Shown here one piece after another: positions 10,656-22,212 of a stretch of DNA of 64,000 nt. Below the pieces are notes generated by a model, which was not told where the DNA came from, did no database searches, and saw nothing but the letters and a program-made list of their open reading frames with translations. This stretch comes from Papilionanthe hookeriana x Papilionanthe teres (lineage: Eukaryota > Streptophyta > Magnoliopsida > Asparagales > Orchidaceae): NCBI GenBank assembly GCA_022702705.1, contig CM040423.1:112952738-113016737 (forward strand), in the 5' to 3' direction. Position numbers and translations under genes: made by a program. Within the stretch, counting starts at the first letter, position 1. Every line of letters starts with the position of its first letter.

Positions 10656-11060
10656 TTAATTCCATTCTCCATTAGGCGAATTATATCCCAAACCATTATG
10701 ATTCTCATTTGACCCTTATGGAATATAAATCTGATAAAACGGGAGATAATTGTTCATCCTTAAATCTTCTTCTTCAATCCATTTGTTGTTCAGAAACATT
10801 GCCTTATCTGCTTCTTCCACGTACCTTAAATGACTGAATTGCATCTTGAGTTTCCATCCCATGTGATCAAAATGTAGGTTACTTTCATGAATTTTTTCTT
10901 CCATTGAAGTGACTCGGGCTTCAATTTTTGCAATTATTTCAGCAATCCCTTGAATGCTAACAACGAGATATCCATTGAATAACTCTTTAGCACTATCACT
11001 AACAAACTTACTCTTGTCAGAATCTCGCTTCTTCTTAATCTCATTCTCCTAGGAAGACAT
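10656..11060 (-). pseudogene. Element B short 3'ORF1 (C-terminal domain only)
   Basis: ATG at 11060-11058, TAA at 10658-10656, 134 codons. Interrupted by an early TAG (codon 4) and a TAA about 20 codons before the end. The second half, with HFDHMGWKLKMQF and YLPFYQIY, matches the C-terminal part of C's 3'ORF1 (DHIDWRMKEQF, FRPFYNLF). The large N-terminal domain (FYANL to LGHPS) is absent and replaced by a Lys/Glu-rich, coiled-coil-like stretch. A TATA box and GC boxes lie upstream, so this looks like a short gene derived from, or ancestral to, the fused form. Function unknown. Confidence 0.6.
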
Positions 11061-11136
11061 GATGCACTCAAAACTCTCTTCTTAAGACTCAGAAATGAAA
11101 ATAGTACTTGGGGCAAGTGTTTCTCTTAAATCAGGT

Positions 11137-11146
11137 CCTTTTTATA
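11137..11146 (-). promoter_or_regulatory. TATA box upstream of B 3'ORF1
   Basis: On the minus strand TATAAAAAGG lies 77-86 bp upstream of the ATG at 11060, with GC boxes about 110 bp further upstream. Good match to a plant core promoter; activity not shown. Confidence 0.55.
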
Positions 11147-11254
11147 GACTTGGGAAGTGCTAAAACTGCCCCAAGACGTTTTAAACTCCAACTTCCAAAA
11201 CCACTCCCCCACGATCTAGGCTTCTAGAACCTCATTTTTCACGTTTTTTATAAA

Positions 11255-11297
11255 TGCGGCGCCTAAGCGCCAACCAGTCGGCGCTTAGCTGCCAGTG
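11255..11297 (-). promoter_or_regulatory. GC-rich box cluster upstream of B 3'ORF1
   Basis: GCGGCGCCTAAGCGCCAACC followed by GTCGGCGCTTAGCTGCCAGTG, about 196 bp upstream of the ORF start. Same module as in the LTR. Confidence 0.55.
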
Positions 11298-11487
11298 CTC
11301 AATTTAGCACAGGTCTGCTAAGTGTCCAAATTTTCATTCTGACTTCTCTAAATCATCAATTAAGGTCAAATAAACTCTATTATAGTTCAAAAACCCCAAA
11401 TTACTACCACTAAAAACATAAACACAAACCAAACAAAGAAAACAAAGCACACAAAACAAACATAAAGCAAAGCACACCGATAATTAT

Positions 11488-11505
11488 GGATTGCCTCCCA
11501 CAAAG
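11488..11505 (-). other. Conserved post-pol block in element B
   Basis: On the minus strand CTTTGTGGGAGGCAATCC follows the pol stop by about 40 bp. Close copies sit at the same place in C (about 49712-49731) and D (about 62690-62708), in otherwise diverged non-coding DNA. Confidence 0.55.
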
Positions 11506-11543
11506 CACTTGTTTTAACGTCTTCAGCCTGACATACCCAGAAC

Positions 11544-11619
11544 TCATTCTGAGTGACCCAACATCAAATTATTATCAGATTTAGATTTATTGATTGAAAA
11601 ATATGGTTTAAGTCTATGT
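11544..11619 (-). pseudogene. Last codons of element B integrase (left of the Ogre insertion)
   Basis: The last integrase codons of B (HRLKPY, then a tail ending at TGA 11546-11544). They continue the frame cut at 39237 by the Ogre-like element, and the 3' end matches pol ends in C (49671) and D (62747). Confidence 0.7.
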
Positions 11620-11624
11620 CCGTT
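11620..11624. repeat. Target-site duplication, left (CCGTT)
   Basis: CCGTT just before the 5' LTR; repeated at 39232-39236 just after the 3' LTR. The empty site lies within B's integrase. Confidence 0.9.
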
Positions 11625-13940
11625 TGTTGACCTCATTTTTGGTGAGGTCTTTTCTTCTCTCCTTAGTACTTAGGATCTAGTCATAGGTTTTCCTTTTGAC
11701 TATCCTAGAGGACTAGAAATGGAACCCACCACCACTTAGAAATTCAAACCACTTATTGACTCCCTTCCAAACCCACAAGTTTGATTGTAAACCCCTAAAC
11801 CACTTGGAGGGTTAAAATCAATATGTGGAGGTTTAAAGGATGAGTTTCATACAGGACTCTATGGCCTTAGGACTACCCTTGATGATCTGGTGGTGAGGGT
11901 TGACTTGCACACACACTACACTCTCACATACATTCCAAAACCCTAAAACCAAATCTATACCCAATTTAATTCCCTGACTCATGTAGGTAATTCATATGGA
12001 TGGACCTTAACCCCTAAGCCCCTTGCTAAGAGGGTTAGGATCAACCAAAATGATTTCATTTCACTCACACTTGATCAACCTTCATTTTTCCAAAATTTCA
12101 ATTTTTGACCCCCGGAACCCTAAACCCACCAAACCTACCAAATGCTCTTGAAATTGCCCAAAATTTGCAAAATTGCCTAAATTACCCAAATTTCCTCAAA
12201 ATCAGTCCTAAACATTTCCCACCACTCAAATTGATCGTCCTTGGTCAATAATATCAAAATTTTCAAAATACCTCCCAATAACCTCTAAATACTCAAAGTA
12301 CCCTTTTTGACCCAAAAAATCCAAAAATTCAGAAAATTCCCCAAAAAATTCCAGAAAATCTCAAATATTCCCAATTTTATTTTGTTTAACTACACCATAA
12401 GCCATTTTTGTTAATTTAGCCCACTTTTACCAAAACCCCAAATTTGACCTATTTTTAACATAAGAGAGCCCAATGTCCAACCAAACCACTCCAATTGACC
12501 TCAATTTTGATCCAATTCAATCCTAAGCTTCAATTTAATATCCCCAATATCAATTTAGACCAAATCCAAGCCTAATTTGACCAACATGTGGATCCAATTT
12601 CAATTTGAAGCTTAAAGCCCAATTTTGGCCCATGACCTAAACTTAGCCCAAACTAACCCAACTCAACTCCAATTAGCCCCAAATCCTTTCTAAAAACTTC
12701 CTAACATCCCCACAAAGAAAACACTAACTTGATTTGCCCAAAATTTGAACCCAAACTTCACCCAAACCTAACCCAAATAAAAAATCCCCAATTTGGCCTA
12801 AGCCAATCATGAATCCAAATAGGGCGAAATCCCAAAATCAAAACACAACCAAAGTTGAAAACTCTTTTTCACACCCCCATAAACATTTTTCAACATTAAT
12901 TTTACATCAAACCCAACATTGTCCCAACCTTAACCCAAGTTAGCCTAATTTGATCCACTTTGGCCCCATTACCAAAAAGACCCAAATTAAACCCAATTTA
13001 ACTCAAATCACCCCAAACTTGTTCCAAATTACTCATGGCACATTCTTAAACTAATTGCAACATTTATTTGACACAACCTCTCACCAAATTTTCATCCATC
13101 AATTTGTTTTAAAAGAAATAAAAGCCCACATTCCTAAGACATTTTAACAGCCCATCCAAAAAACAATTTCAAAGGCCCAAGAATTATTCCAAAGCCCATG
13201 TGATAATGTCTCATCATGTCCATTTAATTAAAACTATCCCCTAAGTCCAAAATCTATCATTTTGATTGAACCAAAATGGCATCATGACAAATCCCATAAA
13301 AAATCCAATGTTTTCAAAATTTCAAATAACCCTCTTCCATGAAATTGACCAAGCCATTTCCCAAGCTAAATGTGAGCCAAGAAGCACGCACAAGCCACAT
13401 GGAAGCAATGAAAGCCTTGGACACCTCACTAAGCCATTAATGGAAAGAAGAGGGGGTTCTTTCTTAACCCTTCATTATCACTTTTTAACCCCATTTATGC
13501 TACACTCTAAACCAAGTTTAGCCACATCACCATGGATGGAGACTTCACCACCCCTTCCTAGCTGATCCAAATGATTCCCTCGGTCCAAAACCAAGTTATG
13601 GGAGGGTGCACCCAACCCATTTACATGACTTGACCAAATTGGACCAAAAGAGCCAATTCCCCCATGCCATTTAAATCCACTCCTTTACACATGTCAAACC
13701 CCAATTGAATTCACAAACCTCATGCCCTGGCCACACTGAGTTAGATGGTTACCTGACCCTGGCCGGACCACCACCCCAGTCGTCGGAAACCACCAAGTCG
13801 AGAGGCTTAATTTGATTCAAAAATTCAAAATGAATTGGCTGAGCTGTCCCAACCCAAATGGTCCGTTGTGGCTGTTCTTCTCCTCCCTTAGGCAGCAAAT
13901 CTCAGCCTTAAAACCTCCCTGAATCAGCCATGGCCATGCC

Positions 13941-13948
13941 TATTTTAA
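13941..13948 (+). promoter_or_regulatory. TATA-like box, Ogre-like 5' LTR
   Basis: TATTTTAA here; the 3' LTR has the better TATTTAAA at 34301-34308 in the same context (between GCCATGCC and CCCACCTCCCTC). It is followed by a leader of about 400 nt with a possible splice donor AAAG|GTATGG at 14371/14372. Confidence 0.45.
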
Positions 13949-14849
13949 CCCACCTCCCTCTCGGCCAAAGGAGATGCTGAACCAAACCCTAACAAAACTC
14001 TGCCAAAATCATTCCAGACCCTTCTCCATACATAGAGCACTTGATCCCCACTGAAATCCAGCCGTAATTCCCTCTGGCCGAGCTCAATTTCTGAGTTCAA
14101 TTTCAAGCCTAAAACCAGGACACTTCACCACAGCTAGCCAATCCTCAAATTGATTGACTCTACACCTTCACCAGACCAAGAGAAGAAGTTCTACAGCAAA
14201 AGCCCCCTCTCCAGGCCAGCCATTTCTTCTATCGGCCAAGCATTGAAATCGAGCTTGGTGGAAATCGGATCTAGACAATTCACCTGAGCTAGAGACTTCA
14301 TCTGGAGCTTCCTTGGGTTCAATCGAAGGTGCCACAACTCTCTGATTGAAGCTTCACTTCTCAAAGCAAAGGTATGGATCTCTTCTTCCTCTCGAGCTTC
14401 TGTGAATTCTCCATTTTGTTTAGCTCAATTTCATAGCATGTTAGCCGTATAGATGTGTGCGTCTTGTTGAGACGAATCCATAGAGTATAAGAACATGAAA
14501 TTTGGTGGAGAAATGAGAGAGATCTTATGGTTTTAGTGTGGACGGCTCTCGGGACACACCAAATGGAGAAGATGAACGGATGCTGTCCTTTCGCGCGTGT
14601 ATCGAATGGATGGTCCAGATAGAGCCGGACGAGGAGATGGAACGAGACCGCGGGTTGCGTGGCATCTCAGTCAGATGGTGGCATCAAATTGGAGCGCGCC
14701 GTGTGGGCTTTCGATCCGCCGTAGGATGACGGGGCTCTGACTAGTTTAAGTAGATAAATAAGGTATTTTTGATTTATTTAATTACCCAGAACTTCAAAAA
14801 TTCATATCTTTGTGTAGAAAAATTACAAAAATAAAAAAAAAACCCCTTT

Positions 14850-16300
14850 ACTCAGTGAACAGAGGAGAACAATGTGAAAAAAGAATTAAGTTATTTTGAT
14901 GAGTATTTTATTTTCTAATTAATTATTTATTGATTTCAGTATTTTAATTCTCCATGCATGCCTACAATTCACCATGGCATGAGACCATAGGGCTTTTGTA
15001 ACATCTGTTCTTGGGGACATTCCCTGAATTTTCCATAGCCAGAGACCATCTCTGTGGCAAGATATTGACTTTTCAAATTTATATGTCTGTTTTGATGTTT
15101 TAATTCCAGTAATTAGCATGTTACTTAGAAAATTCTAGGAGAATTTGGGAAGGTATCCTATGACCAGAGGACCCTAAAAAAATTTTGGTTTGGTTTAATT
15201 CCTTAAGAATAACCCTAATTGGCCTAAACACCCAAAACTGAGTTTTAATTAATTAGGATTAACCACACATCAAAATTACTTGAAAATAATTCTCCACTGT
15301 CACTTAGGATGCAGAGAACCTCACATAAAAATTTGAAGTCAATTGGAAATAATTAAGCCCATTAAATGAATTATTTAAGTTGTATGACTATTTTTAAAAT
15401 TCAAAATTCATAAAACCTAAAATACACTTCAAAAATTCACCAAAATGGTTTTGTGGGCTCTCTGATATCAGAGGAGTCTAAGAAAATTAAAATTGGAATT
15501 TGCTAAAAATTTTCATTTTTAACCATAATTCTAATATTTTAATAATTAAAAAATAATAAAAATCTCAAAAATATTAAAAATCATAAAAATGTCACATTTT
15601 GCCTCTTAATCACTTAGGAATAAGCCAAATATTTTTCTCAAGTCTATAGGTTAAGAAATTGAATTTTAAAGGCTTAAGACAATTTTTAATATTAAAAAAT
15701 GAATTTCCCCACATTTTCACTAAATTAATTCTAATAAATCAAAGAAAAATTAGAAAAATATAAAATTTACTTCTCTGGACTCCTTGAGGTCAGAGAGATT
15801 TATGAAAAATATAAAATTCATTTTTTAACTTTAATTTTATTTTATAATTAATTAATACCATAAAACTCAAAATAATTATAATAAATAAAATATAATTCAA
15901 AAAATCATCAAAATTGGTCTAGGTGGTCCTCTGGTCAGTAGGGACATCCCACAATTTTCCTAAGGATAGAAACCTTACCTTGGTCATGTTGTTGAATTTT
16001 CATTGAAAACCCTCATTTTCTCACAAAAAATAAATATGTAAATTAAATTCAGAAAAATCACATTTTCTCCTCTAGTGTCTTAATTGACATATGAGTGAAG
16101 TGACATAAAAATTTTAAATTCATTTGAGCTTAATTTGATGAGTTATGAAATAATTAAGCCTAAAGGGGCACAAAGGTAATTAAAGGATTTTAACCCTAAT
16201 TAATACTTTTGGTTTAATCAAAAAGGAGGGTAAAATATCTGATCTTAATCTTTTCTCAGATGATTGAAACTTAGGGAGTAAAGATGTAGAAACCCATTGA
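14850..16300 (+). repeat. Degenerate ~150-bp spaced dyad repeats in the Ogre LTR
   Basis: A quasi-palindromic core of the form CTCTGA..TCAGAG or a degenerate version recurs near 14858, 15003, 15155, 15290, 15470, 15610, 15780, 15925 and 16080, each within very AT-rich filler. The best copies are CTCTGATATCAGAG (about 15461) and GAGGTCAGAGAG (about 15786). Element E shows the same spacing at about 1415, 1556, 1700, 1850, 2015, 2200, 2345 and 2490. Confidence 0.5.
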
Positions 16301-18067
16301 TCACTTTAAAAATATCAAAATGGAACTTTAATTAATTAAATCATTTAAATTTTGGGAAGATAATTAAAATTTTGGATTATTAGGGATGTGACTTAGGAAG
16401 ATACCAATTCTTTAATTTAAGATCCCTAAATAAATCACCTTGATGATATTTAACTCTTAATTAAACTTAAAATGATAATTGAAATTAATGATTAAAAGGA
16501 AAATAACTCTTAATTAAATTAAACTTTAAAACATTAAGTGATTTAATAACTTAATTAAATTAAATTGAGAACAATAAAATTAATTTATCATTTGAAAACA
16601 AAGCTAAAACAGATTTGAAACCTTAAAAATCAATATCAAAATAATTTATAATAAAAAAAATTAAACTAATTAAAATCAACCTAAAATATTACAATCAATC
16701 CAAATAAAGTCATTAAAATTTAATAAAAAATAAATAATTTAAACACCTCTTTCAACTTAAACAAATTTAAAACATTAAAACTAATTTGAAATATTAAGAT
16801 CATTAAAATATAAAGATTTAATTGAATTGAAAGAACTTGAACACTATTCCAAACTTAAAATTATTAATTAAAATTTGATAACTAAACCAAATTATTTCAA
16901 AATCATCAATTTTCTAATAAAGAATTGTTAAAAATCTTCAACAAATTAATTTGCCCCTAAAAGCTCTAATTATCATAACTCTTAAATAAAGCATTAAGTA
17001 AAATGTCACTTCACTCATAGGATAATCAAACATCTTAGTTCACTGAGTAAGAAGCAAAACTTAACTAAATCCCTTGAATGATTAATTCACTTGTACAATG
17101 AAATTCATTTGGACTCAAAATAATATCAGAAGTATTCAAGAGATGTTTAGGACTCATCCTAAGCACTTTCTCAATACGATGGGATGTTTTAGAAGAACAA
17201 CTGAACTCAATTATTCTTTGGTGAAGAAAATCATCCTTAACAAAACATAAGAACCTAGACGTCATAGGAATTGACTAGCTGTAGGATTAGGATTTTGGTA
17301 GACAACTAAAACCTTCCCTTAGCTTTACCATGGTGTTTTCTTGCAATTATATAAATGCTTTAACCTGTGTTTTAAGTGCAGAAGAAAATAAATAGGAATG
17401 CTTACCAGGTACGCTTTTATTTTATTGCGATTTATTTACCTATACTGTACTTTACTTCTCTTGTATGTTAAACAACAATGTTACCCTGCATAAAAACTGA
17501 ATCTTTTAGGATAGCCACAAAACTGAAACCTAAAACTAAATTAAAATCAACACAAGATAAAATTCACCGCCGCAACATTCAAAAGATAAAACAACTCAAA
17601 ATTTAATCACAAACAGAACAACAAAACTACAACTACAACTAAATTAAAACGTCTCGTTGGATGATCAGGAATACCTCGAATGATGTAACCCACGTGCTGC
17701 TAACGGGATTTCCCACGGTCTAAATGAAAGTGTGGAACTCATTTAGTTGAGTTTAGCAAATTCATCTGGACTAAGTGAATCCGATGAAAATAACGGTGCC
17801 GGGATGACGGAACCGTGGGATCTTAATCGGTTCTGTTTAACTAACTTTAAGATTTGTCTTAGTTAAAACATTAAGAATATTTGGACTTTAAGACTTTTGT
17901 AAACCAAAACACTTCTCTCATCTCCTGATTTTCACTTCTAAAACTAAACCTCTGCAGCAACAAGGAGCTTGGAGCATAGTGGGCAGCATGACCATCGTCA
18001 TCAGCAAAACTGGAATCTTCATCAACAAAACCTTTCTTAGTTTAAATAACCAAGCCATAGGATTTTA

Positions 18068-18250
18068 AGGTAGTTTGCTTAGTGAAACATAAATCCTCAA
18101 CTTTTTGTTAGGCATTTGCATAATTATGTTATGTAAATTAAGCCCTAATCGGTCTTAGGACTCCGAGGTAGTCGTTCGGTACGACATAAACCCTCACATC
18201 TTCGAGGCTACTTGTGTGATTATGTCATACAAACATAAGTCCTAATTAAT
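18068..18250 (+). repeat. ~98-bp tandem duplication in the Ogre LTR
   Basis: Two diverged units, each AGGTAGT...ACATAAA(T/C)CCTCA...ATTATGT(T/C)AT...AA(G/T)...CCTAAT, starting at 18068 and 18166. Also present in the 3' LTR (about 38302-38480). Confidence 0.5.
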
Positions 18251-18838
18251 TAAAATTGGCAGGATTGCAACATTAAATAATACTCTTAAATTGAAGCCAA
18301 ACAATTAGGATAGTTTGGGAAGCTGCCAAGATTCTTCTTGGATCCTCAACTTCTCCTACTTCTCTTCCTTTGGACTCCTGAAATTAACTGTTCCAAATTT
18401 GATCCATTCCCTATTGAAATTTCCAAAGTCCAATTGTTTGAAACCTCAAAATTTGAAATTCTTATGAGCAAAACCATGGATCATTATAGAGAGTTTTCTT
18501 AAGTGTCTTCAGACATTTAACATTTAATTAACTATAGGGGTTTTCCCTTATAGGAAACTTTAAAAACCCAGGTAATATAAATCTTGCTTAATTCATTTAT
18601 ATTAAGCAGGGGAACTTGTCGGCTTATAAAATTGGTTCGCAGACCAAACAGATGTCACAAATCTTCTATTTTATTTAGTCGAGCTCCATCATCAAGTAGT
18701 GTGTCTATTCTTCGGGATAGATACACAGTTTGTGATGCAGTGCTCATTTATATAAACTATTTGGGATGTGAGATCGGTTTGATTTCATATCTTAAAATTT
18801 CTACTTAAAATTATTTTCAACATCGAATGCTACTTTTC

Positions 18839-18843
<5 letters not shown>

Positions 18844-18895
<52 letters not shown>
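18844..18895. repeat. (TA)n microsatellite in the Ogre 5' LTR
   Basis: About 26 TA units, about 90 bp before the LTR end; the 3' LTR has a tract of similar place and size (39084-39141). Confidence 0.95.
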
Positions 18896-18900
<5 letters not shown>

Positions 18901-18988
18901 TTAAATCTAAAAATTCGCCGACAATTTATGTAGGCGACCCCTTTTCAAAAAAACAACACACATAACCCAAAAATATGCCGACAATTTC

Positions 18989-19006
18989 TGGAAACTCCGT
19001 TGGGGA
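18989..19006 (+). other. Primer-binding site of the Ogre-like element
   Basis: TGGAAACTCCGTTGGGGA begins 5 bases after the LTR end. TGG pairs with the universal tRNA CCA end. It resembles the tRNA-Arg-type primer site reported for Ogre elements; the exact tRNA was not checked. Confidence 0.6.
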
Positions 19007-19529
19007 GTAGTTCCTCTCTCCATTTTAATCAGATGGTTTTGCTTTCATAAATCGGTAGTGAGTCCATGCCCCTTGTGGACCAAACTACCATTCTTTCCGT
19101 TGGCATACCACGTTCATTTCTGTCTTGAACGGGTATAGTCAACTCCTTTTGGATTCTGGAGCCACTGTTTAGACACCCCTAAACAGAGAGGTTTTGAAAT
19201 CCTTTTGCCTCTTTCTGAGGTGGGTTGGACCCCCAATAGGTGTTAGCCTAGGAGCGGTCTTTCGAGTTGAGAAGTCTTACGAGACTTTCTCTTCCTTTCC
19301 AATTCTGAATCAGATCCTTTACCTTTTCTATAACCTTCCTCCTTTAATCATTTTGTTCCTAACAAACAAATCCTCTAATAAACAACCTTCTAACAAACAA
19401 ACTCTTTTAAAAATCACAAATACACTAAGATAAAGGAAAATGTGTTCGGACTCTTTCTTTTTCGTCCTAAGTATTGCGACAAAAGGAAGCATAATTCAGG
19501 ACTGACGTTCGGAATCTACCCTATAGGCA
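19007..19529 (+). other. Untranslated leader before ORF1
   Basis: No convincing coding content. It contains the small dyad GTTTAG-ACACCC-CTAAAC (about 19168-19185) and a pyrimidine-rich stretch at about 19450-19473. The ORF at 19194-19433 has no recognisable features. Confidence 0.5.
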
Positions 19530-20428
19530 ATGTCTGAACCAAAGTTTATTTTCTCCTTCACCAATGGACTGGACTTAGCTGTCTACAAGGATGAACTGCC
19601 TGACAATGGGATCATTCGCTTTGGACGAGGATTCAATAATACAGATGTTAAGTTCACAGATGTTACTCTGTTCACCCTAATGAACAAAGTATCGGAAACT
19701 GAGGAACCCGTAATTGAGTTCAACCTGAAATTGACTCAAGAATTCCCTCCCCTACAAAGTGTTCCAGCTGAAAGAAGTACTGCTGTTCGTAGGAGGACTG
19801 TTGTCTCTACACCCACCTGTCTAGTCATCTCTGCACCTACCCCGGCTCCTGCCAAACTAAAGGGAAAGGAAATCCAAGTCTGTTATGAGCCTGTCACCGT
19901 GGAGGGTACAGATTTTGCTACAATACCTTCTGTCTTTGAGATAGGGTCCAGTTCAAGAGTTGCACCCGTAACTCGGACTCAAAGGAGAAATAGGAGCAGA
20001 AAGATCGCTAGGATCGAAAAGTCCATGGATGCTGAAGTTGCCTTTCTAGAAAATATTTATGAGAAAGAGGAAGAACTGCCCGAGTATTCACCTCTGTTGG
20101 AGGGAAGTAGGTTTCACCCTCTCTCTGCTGCATTGGATGAAGAAGATGTTCGGAGGATCGCCGCTACATTACCCCAACCTGCATACTATAATGCTGTAAA
20201 AGAAAAAGGGTCAGGACTGCCCTGCTGCAGGCCGTGGTAGAGAAATTGGCTAAGAAAGAGAGATGCCCCGTGTCAGAAATCCTAAGAAGAATGGGACAAA
20301 TACCAGCTAAATCTCTCCTCGGACCGCGAGTAGAGCTTGTCACTGCTGTATAGAAACCTCAGGACTACACCACCTATCAGCATATAGCCGATAGACGGTC
20401 TGGTCCTAGGCCTTCTGCTGCAAGAAGG
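19530..20428 (+). pseudogene. ORF1 of the Ogre-like element (unknown function)
   Basis: Starts MSEPKF at 19530, open for 236 codons to 20240, then continues in another frame (LAKKERCPVSEILRRMG onwards, stop near 20350) into the gag frame. The N-terminus has FSFTNGLDLA, later EEPVIEFN, then a basic block TQRRNRSRKIARIEKSM and an acidic region. These three blocks recur in the same order at the start of the AlkB-like ORF (28139). ORFs before gag are a known Ogre trait with no known function. A basic segment after residue 150 could bind RNA or act as a nuclear signal; this is speculation. Confidence 0.75.
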
Positions 20429-22110
20429 ATGGTGTGGCAACCTGTTATTGCTGAGCCGATATCGACACAATGTCTCGAGAAGAAAAGCCTCGTCAGAGAG
20501 CCTGAATCAGAAGAAAGTGCCACTGCATTAAAAGAAACTCCTGATAAAGAAATTCAACAATCATCACGTGATAACCGCGAGACCGTCTGGAAGAGGCCAC
20601 TAGAGGACGCCATAGGAAAGCTAAGGACGGACATCCGACGGTTGGCAAAAGAAAGAGGAGAAAAATTAGAAAATGAAGTAGATTCATCAGAGTTCATGGA
20701 TGACGAGTATGCCAAGATCAATATGGTCGAGACCCGAGCGTCGTCAGCTCTGCAAGGAGTTTCATCAGCCTCAAAAAGAGATGAACCAGAAGTAATGAGA
20801 GCACGTCTTCAAGAGAAAGATGACACGATTTCTCAGATGGAAAAGAGGATGTAAGAGACGGCTGCCGCTTTAGCCATTCTCCAGAGTCAGCTTTAAACAC
20901 AGAAGGAAACACCCCCAGAGATCATTCACATTACAGATGGAGGGAAAGAGATTACGTCTGTCAATGGAGATGAACAACCAAAGAAGGATTCTGCACAAAG
21001 CATGATTCCCAAGAAGGATATCAAGAACATGGTGGAACAGCAAGTGCAAGAAGCCTTAGCCCAGTCAAAGAGTGGAGCATCTATTTAGACGGGTAGACCT
21101 TACCCTGAAGAACTCTATGCTGTCCAATACCCGAAAGGATTCGTACCACCTCTGTTCAAGACTTTTGATGGTACGGGAAACCCCCGACATCATGTCACAC
21201 ATTTTCGTGCTAGTTGCTGCAATACCGGTGGAAGTGATGCTTTACTCTTCCGTCAGTTCGTTAGCATTTTGTCAGGGATTGCCTTCGATTGGTATGCATA
21301 ACTTCTGAATGGTTCAGTCAAGACCTTTTTAGAATTGGAAAACCTCTTCGTTAAGCAGTTTGCCGGGGCTTAGCACCACATCACTATCGGTGATCTAGTG
21401 GTGGAGCAACAGAGACCGAATGAAACTTTAGTGGACTACATACTTTGATGGAGGAATTTAAGCAAAAACTGTGAACCATAGCTTCAGGAACAACATGCAG
21501 TCGGTATCCTGCTGAAGAGTAATTCACGGCCCGATAGTGCTTCTCCTTAAAGGATTTATAATAATGACTTTCGAGAAGTTGCTTAGCAAGGTCGGGAGCT
21601 TGCAAGAGGAGGCAAAGCAGCTAAGTTTCATCGATAAGACTGATAAACAAAAGCCCGTGAAAGCATTTGAAAAGAAATACAGGATTGTCGCGACAGTCGA
21701 TAAGGGAAAGCAACCAATGCAAATACGGCCAGAGCAGCCACAACCCAGTTATCACCCACCGCAACGGACTTGCCAACAACCACAATAGATTTATCAGCAA
21801 CCTCAGCAGGGCTATCAGCTGCCTCGACCGAGCTATCAGCCATGGCATCATGATCAACCACTGCCTCGTTCGTCACGTCCCCTGAAGGAACTTCTGAACA
21901 AGGAATATCCTTTCAAAACTGAAGCAGTGGCTAAAATGTTTCGCAGTTTGATAAAGACACCCGATTTTCAGTTTCCAGAGCCCAGGAGGCCAGAAGAAGT
22001 AAAAAAGAAGGATCATCCGAACTACTGTCCCTACCATAGGATGCTTGGACACAAGACTGCTTCACCTTTAAGAATTGGCTCAAAGATAATCTCTGAAGGG
22101 GGAACATAAC
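20429..22110 (+). pseudogene. gag: gag of the Ogre-like element
   Basis: One long frame from 20429 to about 21550 with at least seven in-frame stops and almost no frameshifts, then a shifted frame to about 22110. It begins with a Glu/Lys/Arg-rich coiled-coil-like part (20600-20850). The Gag core follows, with YPKGFVPPLFKTFDGTGNPR, FDWYA, LENLFVKQFAG and RPNETLVDYI, and a Gln/Pro-rich part (21700-21840). It ends with the zinc-knuckle-like NYCPYHRMLGH (about 22019-22051). Gag would form the capsid particle and bind the RNA genome. This copy cannot make it. Confidence 0.85.
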
Positions 22111-22212
22111 AATCCCGAAAGAATACATGAAGGAACCCCAAAATGGAGGTTCCGTCAATGTTATTTCAACGGATCCTATTGTTCCGATAGACCTGTACAC
22201 GACCGACAATGG

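Larger units (their letters stand above)
11625..18983 (+). repeat. 5' LTR of the Ogre-like element (7.36 kb)
   Basis: TGTTGACC to GCCGACA, paired with 31914-39231. It opens with the dyad GACCTCA-TTTTTGG-TGAGGTC (11629-11649). The first 3 kb is C-rich and T/A-rich with CCCAAATT-type short repeats. A TATA-like sequence is near 13941, a purine/pyrimidine-mixed leader follows, then about 1.5 kb of ~150-bp spaced dyads, a very AT-rich tract (16300-17000) and a U5-like end with a (TA)n tract. Small ORFs at 13266-13565, 14538-14729 and 17065-17265 are probably chance. Confidence 0.92.

Noticed and set aside
13266..13565. 99-codon ORF in the Ogre LTR, also seen at 33697-33924
   Set aside because: Similarity between the two is simply LTR identity; composition is that of the surrounding C-rich DNA and no domain is recognisable.
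14538..14729. Arg-rich ORF in the LTR leader, with a counterpart at 34778-34963
   Set aside because: Frames differ between the LTRs (ORFs on different registers) and nothing is recognisable.
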